64,000 bases of DNA from an uncultured Porphyromonadaceae bacterium (GCA_900538705.1 UPZG01000004.1:89547-153546), one strand, 5' to 3'. Counted from the stretch's first letter, positions 8,725 through 18,907 are shown. Numbers and translations are program-made. Notes: generated by a model not told the origin, from the sequence alone.

Positions 8725-9750
8725 ATGGAACTCGCAAATCTTGATTGGAACAGCCTCGGTTTCGGATACCTCGATACCGACTATAACGTGCGTTGCTACT
8801 ACAAAGATGGAAAGTGGGGCTCGCTCGAAGTGACAGATAAGAAAACATTAGACCTGCACATGGCAGCTACCTGCTTGCATTACGGGCAAGAGTGTTTTGA
8901 AGGAATGAAAGCTTTCAGAGGCAAAGACGGTAAAATACGTATCTTCCGTCTGCAAGCCGGAGCAGAGCGTATGCAAAGCTCTTGCCGCGGTATATTAATG
9001 CCCGAGATGCCTATCGAATTATTCAAGGAAGCCGTAAAATTGTGTGTAAAGAAGAACGAGCGCTTTGTGCCTCCTTACGAATGCGATGCTTCTTTATATA
9101 TCCGTCCGCTCATCATAGGTACTTCGAGCCAAGTTGGTGTGAAGCCCGCCAAGGAATATACGTTTGTCGTATTTGTAATGCCTGTAGGCCCTTATTTCAA
9201 AGAGGGTATGGTACCTACTCCAATGGTTATCATGCGAGGTTACGACCGTGCAGCACCACTCGGAACGGGTAAATATAAAGTAGGTGGTAACTATGCTGCC
9301 AGCCTCGTTTCGGGTGAGTTGGCACATGAGGGCGGTTATTCGGCTGCCATATATCTCGATGCCAAAGAGAAAAAATATATCGATGAGTGTGGCCCCGCCA
9401 ATTTCTTCGGTATACGTGACAATACATATATCACGCCTAAGAGTGAGTCAATATTGCCCTCTATTACCAATCGTAGTTTGCAAGCGCTTGCCGAGAAGAT
9501 GGGCTTGAAGGTAGAGTGCCGTCCTGTTCTTGAAGATGAGCTTTCTACGTTTGAAGAGGCTGCTGCTTGTGGTACTGCCGCTGTAATCAGTCCTATCTCG
9601 CGTATCGATGACCCCGTACGCGGCGTGTCATATACTTATACAACCGATGGTACGGTAGGACCATGGTGTAAAAAGCTCTACGATGAGCTTTGCGCCATAC
9701 GGAAGGGCGAAGCTCCCGATACATTTGGTTGGAACGAAATTGTAGAATAA
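8725..9750 (+). CDS. ilvE: branched-chain amino-acid aminotransferase
   Basis: 341 residues, fold-type IV PLP aminotransferase. The Schiff-base lysine is K185 in KYKVGGNYAASL, and the family signature continues with YIDECGPANFFGI and the glycine-rich CGTAAVISPI phosphate-binding region. Its length fits the long BCAT (eukaryote-like BCAT) form. It interconverts valine, leucine and isoleucine with their 2-oxo acids. It has its own promoter and is closed by a strong terminator at 9765. Confidence 0.95.
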   Translation: MELANLDWNSLGFGYLDTDYNVRCYYKDGKWGSLEVTDKKTLDLHMAATCLHYGQECFEGMKAFRGKDGKIRIFRLQAGAERMQSSCRGILMPEMPIELFKEAVKLCVKKNERFVPPYECDASLYIRPLIIGTSSQVGVKPAKEYTFVVFVMPVGPYFKEGMVPTPMVIMRGYDRAAPLGTGKYKVGGNYAASLVSGELAHEGGYSAAIYLDAKEKKYIDECGPANFFGIRDNTYITPKSESILPSITNRSLQALAEKMGLKVECRPVLEDELSTFEEAAACGTAAVISPISRIDDPVRGVSYTYTTDGTVGPWCKKLYDELCAIRKGEAPDTFGWNEIVE

Positions 9751-9764
9751 TCAATTTTTCATAC

Positions 9765-9798
9765 CACGGGCCGCTGTCTGTAACGACAGCGGCCCGTG
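9765..9798 (+). terminator. intrinsic terminator after ilvE
   Basis: A perfect 14-bp stem (CACGGGCCGCTGTC with its complement at 9785-9798) around a 6-base loop, followed by TCTCTTTA. The GTG at 9796 that would extend the next gene lies in the stem, so that gene starts at 9808. Confidence 0.8.
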
Positions 9799-9807
9799 TC
9801 TCTTTAT

Positions 9808-10365
9808 ATGGATAACAGCAATATAAAAAAGCTCTTCAACAAATACTATCCCGAGGGTGAACCGCTTACCGAGTTGGTATGGAAGCACAGCAGTCAGGTT
9901 GCCGAGCTTGCCGAGAAGTTGGCGGCGCAACACCCGGAGCTTGATATAGACCGTACATTTCTCTATGAAGCTGCCATGTTGCACGACATAGGGGTATTTC
10001 GTACTCATGCACCTTCTATCTTATGCATGGGTAATGAGCCCTATATGCGTCATGGCATTATAGGTGCAGAGATTCTGAACGCTGAAGGATTACCTGCGCA
10101 TGCTCTCGTGTGTGAGCGACATATTGGAGTGGGGTTGACCGTCGACGAAATATTGAACCAGCATTTGCCCTTGCCGCTACGCGATATGCAACCTGTGACA
10201 CTTGAGGAGAAGCTGGTGTGTTACGCCGATAATTTCTTCTCCAAGTCGCAACCCGACCGAATGAAAAGCTTCGATGCAGTGCGTCATTCAATGGCACGTT
10301 ATGGAGAAGATAATGTGAGAAGGTTTGACAAATTGGCAGCCCTCTTTGGTTCTAAAATATATTAA
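9808..10365 (+). CDS. HD-domain phosphohydrolase
   Basis: 185 residues from the ATG at 9808. HD-superfamily metal ligands are seen as H-S-S-Q near residue 26, the HD pair in AAMLHDIGVF, then RHGIIGAEIL and the distal D in CYADNFFSK. This layout matches the small uncharacterised HDIG/YqeK-like hydrolases. The substrate is unknown, though a nucleotide phosphomonoester or diester is likely. The start lies only ten bases after the ilvE terminator stem. Confidence 0.8.
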   Translation: MDNSNIKKLFNKYYPEGEPLTELVWKHSSQVAELAEKLAAQHPELDIDRTFLYEAAMLHDIGVFRTHAPSILCMGNEPYMRHGIIGAEILNAEGLPAHALVCERHIGVGLTVDEILNQHLPLPLRDMQPVTLEEKLVCYADNFFSKSQPDRMKSFDAVRHSMARYGEDNVRRFDKLAALFGSKIY

Positions 10366-10401
10366 AACGGTGCTAATCCCCTTTATCTTGCCGAAAATGT
10401 G

Positions 10402-10409
10402 TAATTTTG
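10402..10409 (+). promoter_or_regulatory. -7 box before the lptD-like gene
   Basis: TAATTTTG matches TAnnTTTG 26 bases before the ATG at 10435. The -33 element is not clear. Confidence 0.45.
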
Positions 10410-10434
10410 CACCTTATTGACTGTTGCTTGAGCG

Positions 10435-13284
10435 ATGGCAGTGAGAAACAAAATATACATATTATCTGTTATACTGTTATTTAGCCTATTATCGGTAAGG
10501 TCGGTTGCATTGTCTTACGAAGGTGAGGGGAGGGTGTCCGACACTGTTACTGATTCGCTTACCTTGTCAGCCGATTCTGTAAGACGTTCGGCCATTCGCT
10601 CCGTATTACCATCAGATCGTCGGCGCCATCGTACCGACAGTGTGGGACTTGCAGCTAGTACATCGACCGTAGCCGATACGGTTGCTGCCGATTCGTTAGC
10701 CGTACCTATTGACTCAGTCGCTTCCGATAGCCTCAGAAAAGAGAAAAAGCCTTTTCTGGAGGATATTGTAGATTTTTCGGCACAAGATTCCATGGTATTT
10801 TTGGCGGGTAACATGGCTTACATGTATGGTACAAGTGTCGTGAAGTATCAAGATATACAGCTCGATGCCGACCAAATACAGATGAGCCTCGACAGTAGTA
10901 CCGTATACGCCATGGGGCGTCCCGATAGTTTGGGAGAAATAATAGGCAGTCCCATCTACAAAGATGCCAGTGGAGAGTATGAGTCGGAAACGATGCGATA
11001 CAACTTTAAGAGTAAGAAGGGATTTATTACAAACGTAATAACGCAGCAAGGTGAAGGATATCTTACCGGCGGTCGCACCAAAAAGATGGAGGAGAATGTT
11101 CTCTTTATGGAAAATGGACGTTACACTACGTGCGACAATCACGAGCATCCACACTTCTACCTGCAACTGACAAAAGCCAAAGTGCGACCTAAGAAGAATG
11201 TCGTGACCGGGCCTGCATATATGGTGCTGGAAGATGTGCCCCTTCCGTTGGCTGTTCCCTTTGGGTTCTTTCCCTTTACCGACAAATATTCATCGGGTAT
11301 CATTATGCCCACATTCGGCGATGAAATGACGCGCGGTTTTTACCTTCGTGATGGTGGCTATTATTTTGCTATTAGCGATTACGTCGACCTGGCTCTTACT
11401 GGCGAGATATACACCAAGGGGTCGTGGGGATTGCGAGGACGTTCGGCATATGTCAAGCGATATAAATTTTCGGGTAGTGTAGATATTAGCTATATAACGA
11501 CCATAACCGGCGACAAAGGCTTGCCCGACTATTCAAAGCAAAACAACTTCCGTGTTGCATGGACTCATACACAAGACGCCAAGGCCAGCACCAATTCGTC
11601 GTTTTCGGCCAGTGTAAATTTTGCCACCAGTGGTTATACGCGCAATGATATAGGTTCTTACTACGACCCCAATCAGTTTACGTCTTCAACCTCGAGTTCT
11701 TCTATCAACTATACATATAAGTTTCCCAATGCGCCGTTTAGTATTTCGGCAACTGCCAACATTACTCAACGGACACAAGACTCTACCCTTAATGTATCTT
11801 TGCCCAACCTTACTATCTCAATGAGTCAGATACGCCCTTTCAAGCGTAAGAATGCAACCGGTCCCGAACGTTGGTATGAGAAGATACAGCTCTCGTATAG
11901 CGGTAGGTTGCAGAACTCTATAACAGCGAAGCAAAACGAGATATTGAAGAAAAATCTTATTAAGGATTGGCGAAACGGCATGAGTCATAGTATTCCTATC
12001 TCGGCAACTTTTACACTCTTCAAGTACCTTAACCTTACTGCTTCGGTCAACTTCAACGACCGTATGTATTCCAACAAGATTTTGCGTGAGTGGGACCCTC
12101 AAAGTTCGGCTATCGTCAATGATACGGTCTATGGCTTTTATAATGTATACGACTTTAATACAGCTGTTAGTTTCCAAACCAAATTGTATGGTTTCTATAC
12201 GCCCATGAAGTTCTTGGGCGATGCAGTGAAGCAGATACGTCACGTACTTACACCGTCGGTATCGTTTTCTTATGCTCCCGATTTCAGTAATCCGTTTTGG
12301 GGCTTTTATGAAACGTTACAATATACCAATGCCAATGGCCAATTTGTAGAGCAGAAGTACTCGCCATTCTCGCATGGACTTTTCGGTACGGCACCGCAAG
12401 GTGAGCGTGGCTTGATAAGCCTGTCTTTTGCCAATAACCTCGAGATGAAGGTGAAGAGTGATGCCGACTCTACCGGAGTGAAAAAAATATCGTTGATAGA
12501 AAATCTTTCGGTGAGTACAAGTTACAACATGGCAGCCGACTCCTTGCGGTGGTCTAATATCAATACGAACATGCTAGTAAAACTAACCAAGGGATTTAAC
12601 CTCAACTTGCAGGCTACATGGGACCCGTATTGTTATCAGCTCAATGAGTATGGCAACCCGGTACGGGTTGATGTGCTGCGTTCTCAGGCAGGGCGTGGGT
12701 GGGCACGTCTGGCAAGTGCAGGTACGTCGTTCTCATACACCTTCAATAATGATACTTTTAAGAAAAAAGAAGATAGAGAGACACCGCAAACGGCCGATGA
12801 GGAGATGGCCGAAGACCCCTTACAAAACAGTGCAGCTGCTGCCGAGGAAAAAAATCGTCGTATGCGGGGCGGAAACAGTGATAGCGATGAGGGTGAGTAT
12901 GATAGTGACGGATACTATCGCTGGAACGTACCTTGGAGTCTTACACTCAACTATTCGGTAAGCTATGCTTATGGCGACTTTAATAAAGAGAAATTGGAGT
13001 ACAATGGTCGTTTTATACAAAACCTCAGCCTTTCGGGTAACCTTAACCTAACGAAAGGTTGGTCGTTTAATTTCTCGGCAAGTTACGACTTTACAGCCAA
13101 AAAAATCGCCTATATGAGTTGTAACATTACACGTGACTTACACTGTTTTACCATGTCGGCAAGTTTTGTACCTGTAGGACCGTACAAGTCTTACAATTTT
13201 CACATTGCTGTTAAGTCGTCTCTGTTGCAGGATTTGAAGTACGATAAGCAAAGTCATGCTTACGATAACTTAGATTGGTATTGA
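10435..13284 (+). CDS. LptD/OstA-like outer-membrane LPS assembly protein
   Basis: 949 residues with a signal peptide (residues 1-25). A low-complexity Ser/Asp/Val linker follows, then an OstA-like N-terminal domain from about residue 115 (MAYMYGTSVVKYQDIQLDAD). A long beta-barrel follows, beginning near VLEDVPLPLAVPFGFFPF, a segment typical of LptD barrels. The role inferred from the family is insertion of lipopolysaccharide into the outer leaflet. Near residue 785-830 a charged, low-complexity insert (EEKNRRMRGGNSDSDEGEYD) probably forms an extracellular or periplasmic loop. It is followed after one base by the rRNA methyltransferase gene. Confidence 0.8.
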   Translation: MAVRNKIYILSVILLFSLLSVRSVALSYEGEGRVSDTVTDSLTLSADSVRRSAIRSVLPSDRRRHRTDSVGLAASTSTVADTVAADSLAVPIDSVASDSLRKEKKPFLEDIVDFSAQDSMVFLAGNMAYMYGTSVVKYQDIQLDADQIQMSLDSSTVYAMGRPDSLGEIIGSPIYKDASGEYESETMRYNFKSKKGFITNVITQQGEGYLTGGRTKKMEENVLFMENGRYTTCDNHEHPHFYLQLTKAKVRPKKNVVTGPAYMVLEDVPLPLAVPFGFFPFTDKYSSGIIMPTFGDEMTRGFYLRDGGYYFAISDYVDLALTGEIYTKGSWGLRGRSAYVKRYKFSGSVDISYITTITGDKGLPDYSKQNNFRVAWTHTQDAKASTNSSFSASVNFATSGYTRNDIGSYYDPNQFTSSTSSSSINYTYKFPNAPFSISATANITQRTQDSTLNVSLPNLTISMSQIRPFKRKNATGPERWYEKIQLSYSGRLQNSITAKQNEILKKNLIKDWRNGMSHSIPISATFTLFKYLNLTASVNFNDRMYSNKILREWDPQSSAIVNDTVYGFYNVYDFNTAVSFQTKLYGFYTPMKFLGDAVKQIRHVLTPSVSFSYAPDFSNPFWGFYETLQYTNANGQFVEQKYSPFSHGLFGTAPQGERGLISLSFANNLEMKVKSDADSTGVKKISLIENLSVSTSYNMAADSLRWSNINTNMLVKLTKGFNLNLQATWDPYCYQLNEYGNPVRVDVLRSQAGRGWARLASAGTSFSYTFNNDTFKKKEDRETPQTADEEMAEDPLQNSAAAAEEKNRRMRGGNSDSDEGEYDSDGYYRWNVPWSLTLNYSVSYAYGDFNKEKLEYNGRFIQNLSLSGNLNLTKGWSFNFSASYDFTAKKIAYMSCNITRDLHCFTMSASFVPVGPYKSYNFHIAVKSSLLQDLKYDKQSHAYDNLDWY

Positions 13285-13285
13285 T

Positions 13286-14704
13286 ATGCTTGCATTGCCC
13301 CCTCTCTTTATAGACCGTATGCAAAGACTTTTGCGCGACGATTATGCTGCTTTTGAACAGGCTGTCGTTGATACAGAGTCGCCTGTAAGCATACGTTTTA
13401 ATCCTGATAAAAGTGTTATAGATGTTACGGCTTATCCCTCTGTTGCCTGGTCGGGTGGTGTAGGCTTTTATTTGCCACAACGGCCGGCCTTTACATTCGA
13501 CCCTTTGTTTCATGCCGGAGTATATTATGTGCAAGAGGCCGCTTCTATGTTTTTGGGCGAGGTGATAAGGCAATGGATACATCAACCGGTGAGATATCTC
13601 GATTTATGTGCTGCTCCCGGTGGAAAGACTACCCATGCGCTCTCGTTACTGCCGCAGGGCAGTTTGGTCGTTGGCAATGAGTATGTAAGAACTCGTGCTG
13701 CAATATTGGCCGAGAATGTTACGAAATGGGGAGCCCCGTTTTCGGTCGTAACCAATAATAGTGCGGCCGATTGGGGAGCATATACACATTTCTTCGATGT
13801 AGTAGCTACAGACGTACCTTGTTCGGGCGAGGGTATGTTCCGGAAAGACTCCGAGGCTATTGCTGAGTGGTCACCTGCCGCTGTGACGGCATGTGCTGCA
13901 AGGCAACGAGATATATTGAGCGATGTATGGAATGCATTACGCCCTGGTGGGTTGCTTATATATAGTACTTGTACCTATAATATAGAGGAGAACGAAGCGA
14001 TGATTGCTTTCCTTGTGGAGCAATATGGCGCCGAGCCGTTGCCTGTAATCATACAGCCCGAGTGGGGGATAAGCAGTGCATTACAGGGTGATATGCCTGT
14101 ATATCGTTTCATGCCGCACCGTACAAAGGGTGAGGGGCTGTTTATGGCCTTGCTGCGTAAACCTGATGATGTTGTTGCTGACACGTTATCGAGACGCAAC
14201 AGAAAAGAGAAACTTGCCAAAAAAAGTGGAAAAATGCCTCAAATACCATCCATCGTCAAGCAGTGGTTGAAGTGTCCCGACGATTATGAGTGGCAGGTTG
14301 AGGAGAATACTATAGTAGCATATCCGCGGCCCTATGCCGAAGACATATTACGTATGCGTCGAGACTTCCATCTGTTGCAGGCGGGTATAGCTGTGGCAAC
14401 GGTAAAGGGCAAGGATTATATTCCTACGCATGCCTTGGCTCTTTCGCAGGCTTTCAATAGTGCAGCATTTCCTCATTATGAGGCTGATTATAGTCAGGCT
14501 ATATCATATTTGCGACGCGAAGCTATCACTCTCCCTTTGGGTGTACCGACGGGCTATGTTGTCGTTACATACCGGGGATTCCCTTTAGGATGGGTAAAAA
14601 ATATAGGTTCTCGTGCCAATAATCTCTATCCGCAAGAGTGGCGAATACGTACGACATATACGCCCGAGAATACTCTCGGCATAGATGCTGTACGATTGCC
14701 GTAG
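13286..14704 (+). CDS. RsmF/NSUN-type rRNA cytosine-C5 methyltransferase
   Basis: 472 residues. The SAM-binding motif LDLCAAPGGKTTH spans 105-117. The two catalytic cysteines of the NOL1/NOP2/Sun family are C179 (DVPCSGEGMF) and C229 (STCTYNIEENE). A C-terminal PUA-like/RsmF extension follows (VVTYRGFPLGWVKN). It probably makes m5C in 16S rRNA. The ATG begins one base after the lptD-like stop, so the two are probably co-transcribed. It converges with the T9SS plug gene. Confidence 0.88.
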   Translation: MLALPPLFIDRMQRLLRDDYAAFEQAVVDTESPVSIRFNPDKSVIDVTAYPSVAWSGGVGFYLPQRPAFTFDPLFHAGVYYVQEAASMFLGEVIRQWIHQPVRYLDLCAAPGGKTTHALSLLPQGSLVVGNEYVRTRAAILAENVTKWGAPFSVVTNNSAADWGAYTHFFDVVATDVPCSGEGMFRKDSEAIAEWSPAAVTACAARQRDILSDVWNALRPGGLLIYSTCTYNIEENEAMIAFLVEQYGAEPLPVIIQPEWGISSALQGDMPVYRFMPHRTKGEGLFMALLRKPDDVVADTLSRRNRKEKLAKKSGKMPQIPSIVKQWLKCPDDYEWQVEENTIVAYPRPYAEDILRMRRDFHLLQAGIAVATVKGKDYIPTHALALSQAFNSAAFPHYEADYSQAISYLRREAITLPLGVPTGYVVVTYRGFPLGWVKNIGSRANNLYPQEWRIRTTYTPENTLGIDAVRLP

Positions 14705-14707
14705 CTG

Positions 14708-15973
14708 TTACTTCCCTGAGTAGCAGATAGCTGTGCCTATGAGGCGATCATATCGCTCGCCTGGCGGACGGTGGTATACTTTCACAAGATACTCATTTAC
14801 AGTTTCATAATAGTTCCCTTCGGTGGGGGCTGTCGTTGCCTGATTGCTGCCGTCGGGGATGAAAAGATACATGTAATTATATGCGCCTTGTTTGAGAAAC
14901 AGTACTCGTTCGTATTGTTGTGTCTCTTCGTTATATTGCATGAGAGAGTTCTCGTCGTACAAATGTCCGGTGAGTGCGCCGTCGATATATACGTTACCTC
15001 CGCGTAGCTTGTCTTCGTCTAATGTGAAGTGTACTACGAAATAATCAGCTTCCAGGTTGCTGTCAGAGGCATTGCTTTCGCGTATTACATACCGTCCGTA
15101 TTGTGTGCGGTCGTAGAAGTAGCTCGACCCGTAGCGAGGATAGTCTACTGCAAGAAAGGCATGGTAGTAAGGCTCGAAATACTGTAAATCGGTAATGCCC
15201 ATACCGGCATATCGGATAGATACCATCTCAAAGCGTCGGTATTCGTTACCGGCTTGGAATATAAGGTCACGGTTGTGTTCGTAGTATATCACATCGTTCA
15301 TAACACGCAGAGGCTTGGTAACCGTTGCTTCATTATCGTAGCGGCTGTTTTGTGATACTTGTACCTTCAGATCGTTGAAGGGGTCGCGTATTTGATAGTA
15401 AGGATGCGATATTGTAACATCTACTTGCTGATATTCTGTATTATAGCCTATATCGGTGCGTGAGGTGACACCGGCACCTACGTTTACACATTGCTCACTT
15501 ACGCTGAAACAAGCCTGCAATACAACGTTTTCAGGCTCAAATTCGGGATATACCAATACCACATAGTTGCCGGATTTGGTCAGTTGTACATCGTCGTTTG
15601 GCAGTGTAATACGATAGTTTACGTAGTGGGCAAATGTATTGGTAGAGAATGCATAGTCGGTGACATTATTGGTATTCATTCCGTCCATGTATTCCAGTTC
15701 AGAGAGTTGCGATGGGCGCCAGTCGGCATCGCAATGTATAATACTGTATTGCAAGTAAGTTACGTTTTCTGCCAGATGGTCGAACGATATGACAATGCGG
15801 TTGGCTTCACCTAAAGTGATTACAGGAGGAGCCAATTGATTGTCTTCGACCTGTACTTGTATGGTGCGCCAGTCAAACCCGAATGAACGGGTGCGATATG
15901 GTTCGTTATTTTGAGCTTGTATCCATAAGTAGGGGAGAGTAAGCATCCACAATATAAATAGAAATTTTTTCAT
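14708..15973 (-). CDS. type IX secretion system plug protein (DUF5103 family)
   Basis: 421 residues with a signal peptide (1-20, cleaved after WIQAQ). The family's opening block is visible (RTRSFGFDWRTIQVQVEDNQ, PPVITLG, then IIHCDADWRPSQLSELEYM). In characterised Bacteroidota the homologue plugs the periplasmic opening of the SprA translocon of type IX secretion; this assignment rests on family recognition. It acts at the outer membrane. A T9SS cargo-like protein is encoded at 29861-31978, consistent with a working system. The promoter is on the minus strand at 16062-16069. Confidence 0.82.
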   Translation of the reverse strand: MKKFLFILWMLTLPYLWIQAQNNEPYRTRSFGFDWRTIQVQVEDNQLAPPVITLGEANRIVISFDHLAENVTYLQYSIIHCDADWRPSQLSELEYMDGMNTNNVTDYAFSTNTFAHYVNYRITLPNDDVQLTKSGNYVVLVYPEFEPENVVLQACFSVSEQCVNVGAGVTSRTDIGYNTEYQQVDVTISHPYYQIRDPFNDLKVQVSQNSRYDNEATVTKPLRVMNDVIYYEHNRDLIFQAGNEYRRFEMVSIRYAGMGITDLQYFEPYYHAFLAVDYPRYGSSYFYDRTQYGRYVIRESNASDSNLEADYFVVHFTLDEDKLRGGNVYIDGALTGHLYDENSLMQYNEETQQYERVLFLKQGAYNYMYLFIPDGSNQATTAPTEGNYYETVNEYLVKVYHRPPGERYDRLIGTAICYSGK

Positions 15974-16061
15974 GCGATATGTTTTGAACGTAAATTTGTG
16001 AGGTCTTGATAATTGTTGCTTGTCAACTCAGTTTCTTGCAGATTACGTGAGTCAGCATTTA

Positions 16062-16069
16062 CAAATATA
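16062..16069 (-). promoter_or_regulatory. -7 box for the T9SS plug gene
   Basis: Reads TATATTTG on the minus strand, about 90 bases upstream of the start codon. Confidence 0.5.
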
Positions 16070-16155
16070 AGAAAATTTGCCAGAATACAGATGAATTTAG
16101 AGAGAATAATATAAACCATCTGGTTATCAGCAATATGTAAATCATTGTTCCACAT

Positions 16156-16347
16156 TTGTCAATACATGTGCTTTGTCATCTTTTGGGGGAATGGTTAGGC
16201 AGAAAAACTGCTACCAGCCTGTCGCTTATCCCAGTAGGAATCTTTATTTATTTGTTTGTTTGTTATATAATGTCCTACCATACAGTTGAAGATTTCATGA
16301 AATTTTTATATTTGTATTCCGTTATCAATCTGTACACAATTTTGTGA
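16156..16347 (+). CDS. possible small membrane protein, 63 residues
   Basis: A 63-residue frame from a TTG at 16156. It has one clear hydrophobic segment (LSLIPVGIFIYLFVCYIM) and a hydrophobic tail. Its TGA overlaps the next small ORF as TGATG, a translational-coupling arrangement. I recognise no family. The start codon is uncertain and the call rests mainly on the coupling and on membrane character. Confidence 0.3.
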   Translation: MSIHVLCHLLGEWLGRKTATSLSLIPVGIFIYLFVCYIMSYHTVEDFMKFLYLYSVINLYTIL

Positions 16348-16517
16348 TGACTATGTTTTATATTGTTATGTTGGTATTGCTCATAATTGCAATAATCAAC
16401 CTTGTGAGAGCATTGAAAAAGAGTAAATCCAACAGTAAACTCTTGGGAGTTACAATTAACATTATAGCTATTGTACTTCTTCTGACAGCATTGGTTATCG
16501 GGTGGTTACTAATGTAA
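16347..16517 (+). CDS. small two-helix membrane protein, 56 residues
   Basis: ATG at 16347 to TAA at 16515-16517. Two hydrophobic helices (MFYIVMLVLLIIAIINLV and NIIAIVLLLTALVIGWLLM) are separated by a basic hinge (RALKKSKSNSK). This is a typical small integral membrane hairpin, with the positively charged loop likely cytosolic. It overlaps the stop of the preceding small ORF. No family is recognised. It precedes the beta-barrel gene by 95 bases. Confidence 0.45.
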   Translation: MTMFYIVMLVLLIIAIINLVRALKKSKSNSKLLGVTINIIAIVLLLTALVIGWLLM

Positions 16518-16612
16518 ACGAAAATCTACTTCCCTCATATTAAATAATTCGTTGACATTCAATTAGTACAATCCAATCTCTATAAAAATAGCTTAAATAT
16601 CATTCGACGTAT

Positions 16613-18907
16613 ATGCGATTTCATTTACTTAAAGCGCTGATTATTTTATCGATAATAATATATCCTTGTTATGTCTATTCACAAAATAGTGTGGAGGGAA
16701 GAATCAAGGATAACTATAATAATATCATAACTGGTGCGGCAGTAGCCATGCGTTCTCTAAATGATACCCTTTTCGTCAGGGGGTGTATTTCGGATAATAA
16801 TGGAAGGTTTCAGATTGATGATGTGCCATCTGGTGATTATAATCTATCGGTCTCGTGTTTAGGTTATACAGTAAACATAAATTTGAAACAGACAATAATT
16901 CTTGCTGATATTGTCCTTCAAGAAAAGGCTGAGAATTTGGATGAAGTGGTTGTTAAAGGCAATACAAGGATAGAAAAAGCAGAAAAGTCTATATTGATAC
17001 CAACGGAGTTGGAGAAAAAGTATAGTATCAACGGATTTGATTTGTTGAGTGTCATGCAGATTCCTGGACTTGATGTCTCTTCTGATGCCAAAAGTATATC
17101 AACTGTGACAGGCGGTGAAGTCGTCGTCTGTATTGACGGGATGGAAGTATTACAGGAAGAGCTGAAAACCTTATTATCAAAAAACATCCAAAAGATAGAA
17201 TATATACGTTCGCCAAGCGGCAAGTATGCAGGGAAAGCGGGCTTGATAAACTTCATAACCAAGCCTAAAGATTTCGGAGGCAATGTATATATATCAGCCA
17301 AGCAAGGATTTGTCTATAAAAATGGAGACTATACTGCATTTACTGATTTCACAAAAAACAAATGGAGTTTTTCTCTGATAGCTTCTGGTGACTGGTCGCG
17401 TTACTCCAGTTATACAGAGGGAACCGAACGTTTCACATTTCTAGATGGAAAAGAACTGACGCGCAATTCCATCAATCAAAGTTCGTTGTATAGAAATAAC
17501 AATCAAGTGATAAGACTGAAAGTGGCATCAGTTGGTGATAAATATAAATTCAATTCATATATCTCGTTTAAAAGACAGGAGCAACCAGGTAACGATGTTA
17601 TACAAAATACATCTTATACCGGTTTTATCGAAAGTCAGGCAGAAAAAATCAAAAATACTTCCGGAAGAAATCTGTATCCCTCTTTTTATGCAAATTATTC
17701 TGTTACTCTTCCTCATAATCAAAGTTTGAGTATAAGAGGTATTGCTTCATTGGGCAAGAACAGATATTCAAGCTTATATAGCGAAGACGGTCAAACCATT
17801 TCATCTGTTGTAGATGAAGATAATTATGGTATATCAGCTGACGCTATGTATGCCAAATCATTTAAGAACAATATGAGATTTTCGGCAACACTATCTCATG
17901 ACCATATGACATATAATGATGTCTATAGCGGTTCATCCGCAGGAACTCAGAATTTGTCAACCGACGTAAGCCAGGGACTTTTGGAGTTCAGTCATTCCGG
18001 CAAAAAATATTATTATTATGTGTCTGCAGGTTTGGCCAATTCACATATTGTCTTGAATGGAAATCACTATAATTATTGTAATCCGGTCGCCTTTTATGGA
18101 GGAAATTATGCTTTCAACAGCAATCATTCACTGAATCTGAACGGATACTTCGTACACACATTGTTTGACCCTTCCAATAAAAACTCTATGACCGTGCCGG
18201 TATCTTTCTTTGAAAGTGTACAGGGTAATCTCGATGCCGAGCCATTGAAGGCATTCGGAAATATTATATCTTACAATGGCCAATTTGGAAACTTTACATT
18301 CAATGCCTCTTTCAATGGTTTTATGTATTTTGATAACATAGTCCACAAATATTATGCAGACAATAACATTATTTATAATACAACAGTCAATGATGGTACT
18401 TTCTATGGCAATATGTTGACTGCAACACTGACTTATGGTGTATTCAACAATACTTTACGATTTAGTGCTACAGCTATCGAAGAATATAATATGGTGAGAG
18501 GGGATATTTATAATTTGTCAAAAAACATTCTTAGAGCAAAACTCTCTGCAACTTATCTACTGAAAGGTTGGCGATTCAAATTTAATTACCGTACGCCATA
18601 CAAGGCAATCAATATCAGAGGTCCCTATTTTGTAACAATCAAGCCAGTATATGAACTTCAAGTTGGATGGACGCATAAATCTTGGGATATTGAAGTTTTG
18701 GTAAGAAATCCTTTCAGCAAATATTACGAAGAACATATAACTATGAATTACGGATGTTATAATCAGGATACCCGGACATTCAGTGAGCCAAATGGATGCA
18801 ACGTAGCATTGAAACTGACCTACAGTTTCAGCTATGGCAAAAAGACAAAACGGGGTGATATTACTGTTGACAAATCAACCAAGGATGCTATCCTAAGGGG
18901 GAATTGA
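16613..18907 (+). CDS. outer-membrane beta-barrel receptor with CarboxypepD_reg-like N-terminus
   Basis: 764 residues. Order: signal peptide (1-24), a carboxypeptidase-regulatory-like beta-sandwich (VEGRIKDNYNNIITGAAVAM to DIVLQEKAENLDEVVVKG), a TonB-receptor plug-like domain (about 125-225, ending in YAGKAGLINFITKP), then a long OMP_b-brl_3-type barrel. Family members are outer-membrane transport or assembly barrels; the ligand is unknown. The last residues are not a T9SS tail. It faces the S41 peptidase genes convergently and has a paralogous partner at 23087. Confidence 0.82.
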   Translation: MRFHLLKALIILSIIIYPCYVYSQNSVEGRIKDNYNNIITGAAVAMRSLNDTLFVRGCISDNNGRFQIDDVPSGDYNLSVSCLGYTVNINLKQTIILADIVLQEKAENLDEVVVKGNTRIEKAEKSILIPTELEKKYSINGFDLLSVMQIPGLDVSSDAKSISTVTGGEVVVCIDGMEVLQEELKTLLSKNIQKIEYIRSPSGKYAGKAGLINFITKPKDFGGNVYISAKQGFVYKNGDYTAFTDFTKNKWSFSLIASGDWSRYSSYTEGTERFTFLDGKELTRNSINQSSLYRNNNQVIRLKVASVGDKYKFNSYISFKRQEQPGNDVIQNTSYTGFIESQAEKIKNTSGRNLYPSFYANYSVTLPHNQSLSIRGIASLGKNRYSSLYSEDGQTISSVVDEDNYGISADAMYAKSFKNNMRFSATLSHDHMTYNDVYSGSSAGTQNLSTDVSQGLLEFSHSGKKYYYYVSAGLANSHIVLNGNHYNYCNPVAFYGGNYAFNSNHSLNLNGYFVHTLFDPSNKNSMTVPVSFFESVQGNLDAEPLKAFGNIISYNGQFGNFTFNASFNGFMYFDNIVHKYYADNNIIYNTTVNDGTFYGNMLTATLTYGVFNNTLRFSATAIEEYNMVRGDIYNLSKNILRAKLSATYLLKGWRFKFNYRTPYKAINIRGPYFVTIKPVYELQVGWTHKSWDIEVLVRNPFSKYYEEHITMNYGCYNQDTRTFSEPNGCNVALKLTYSFSYGKKTKRGDITVDKSTKDAILRGN

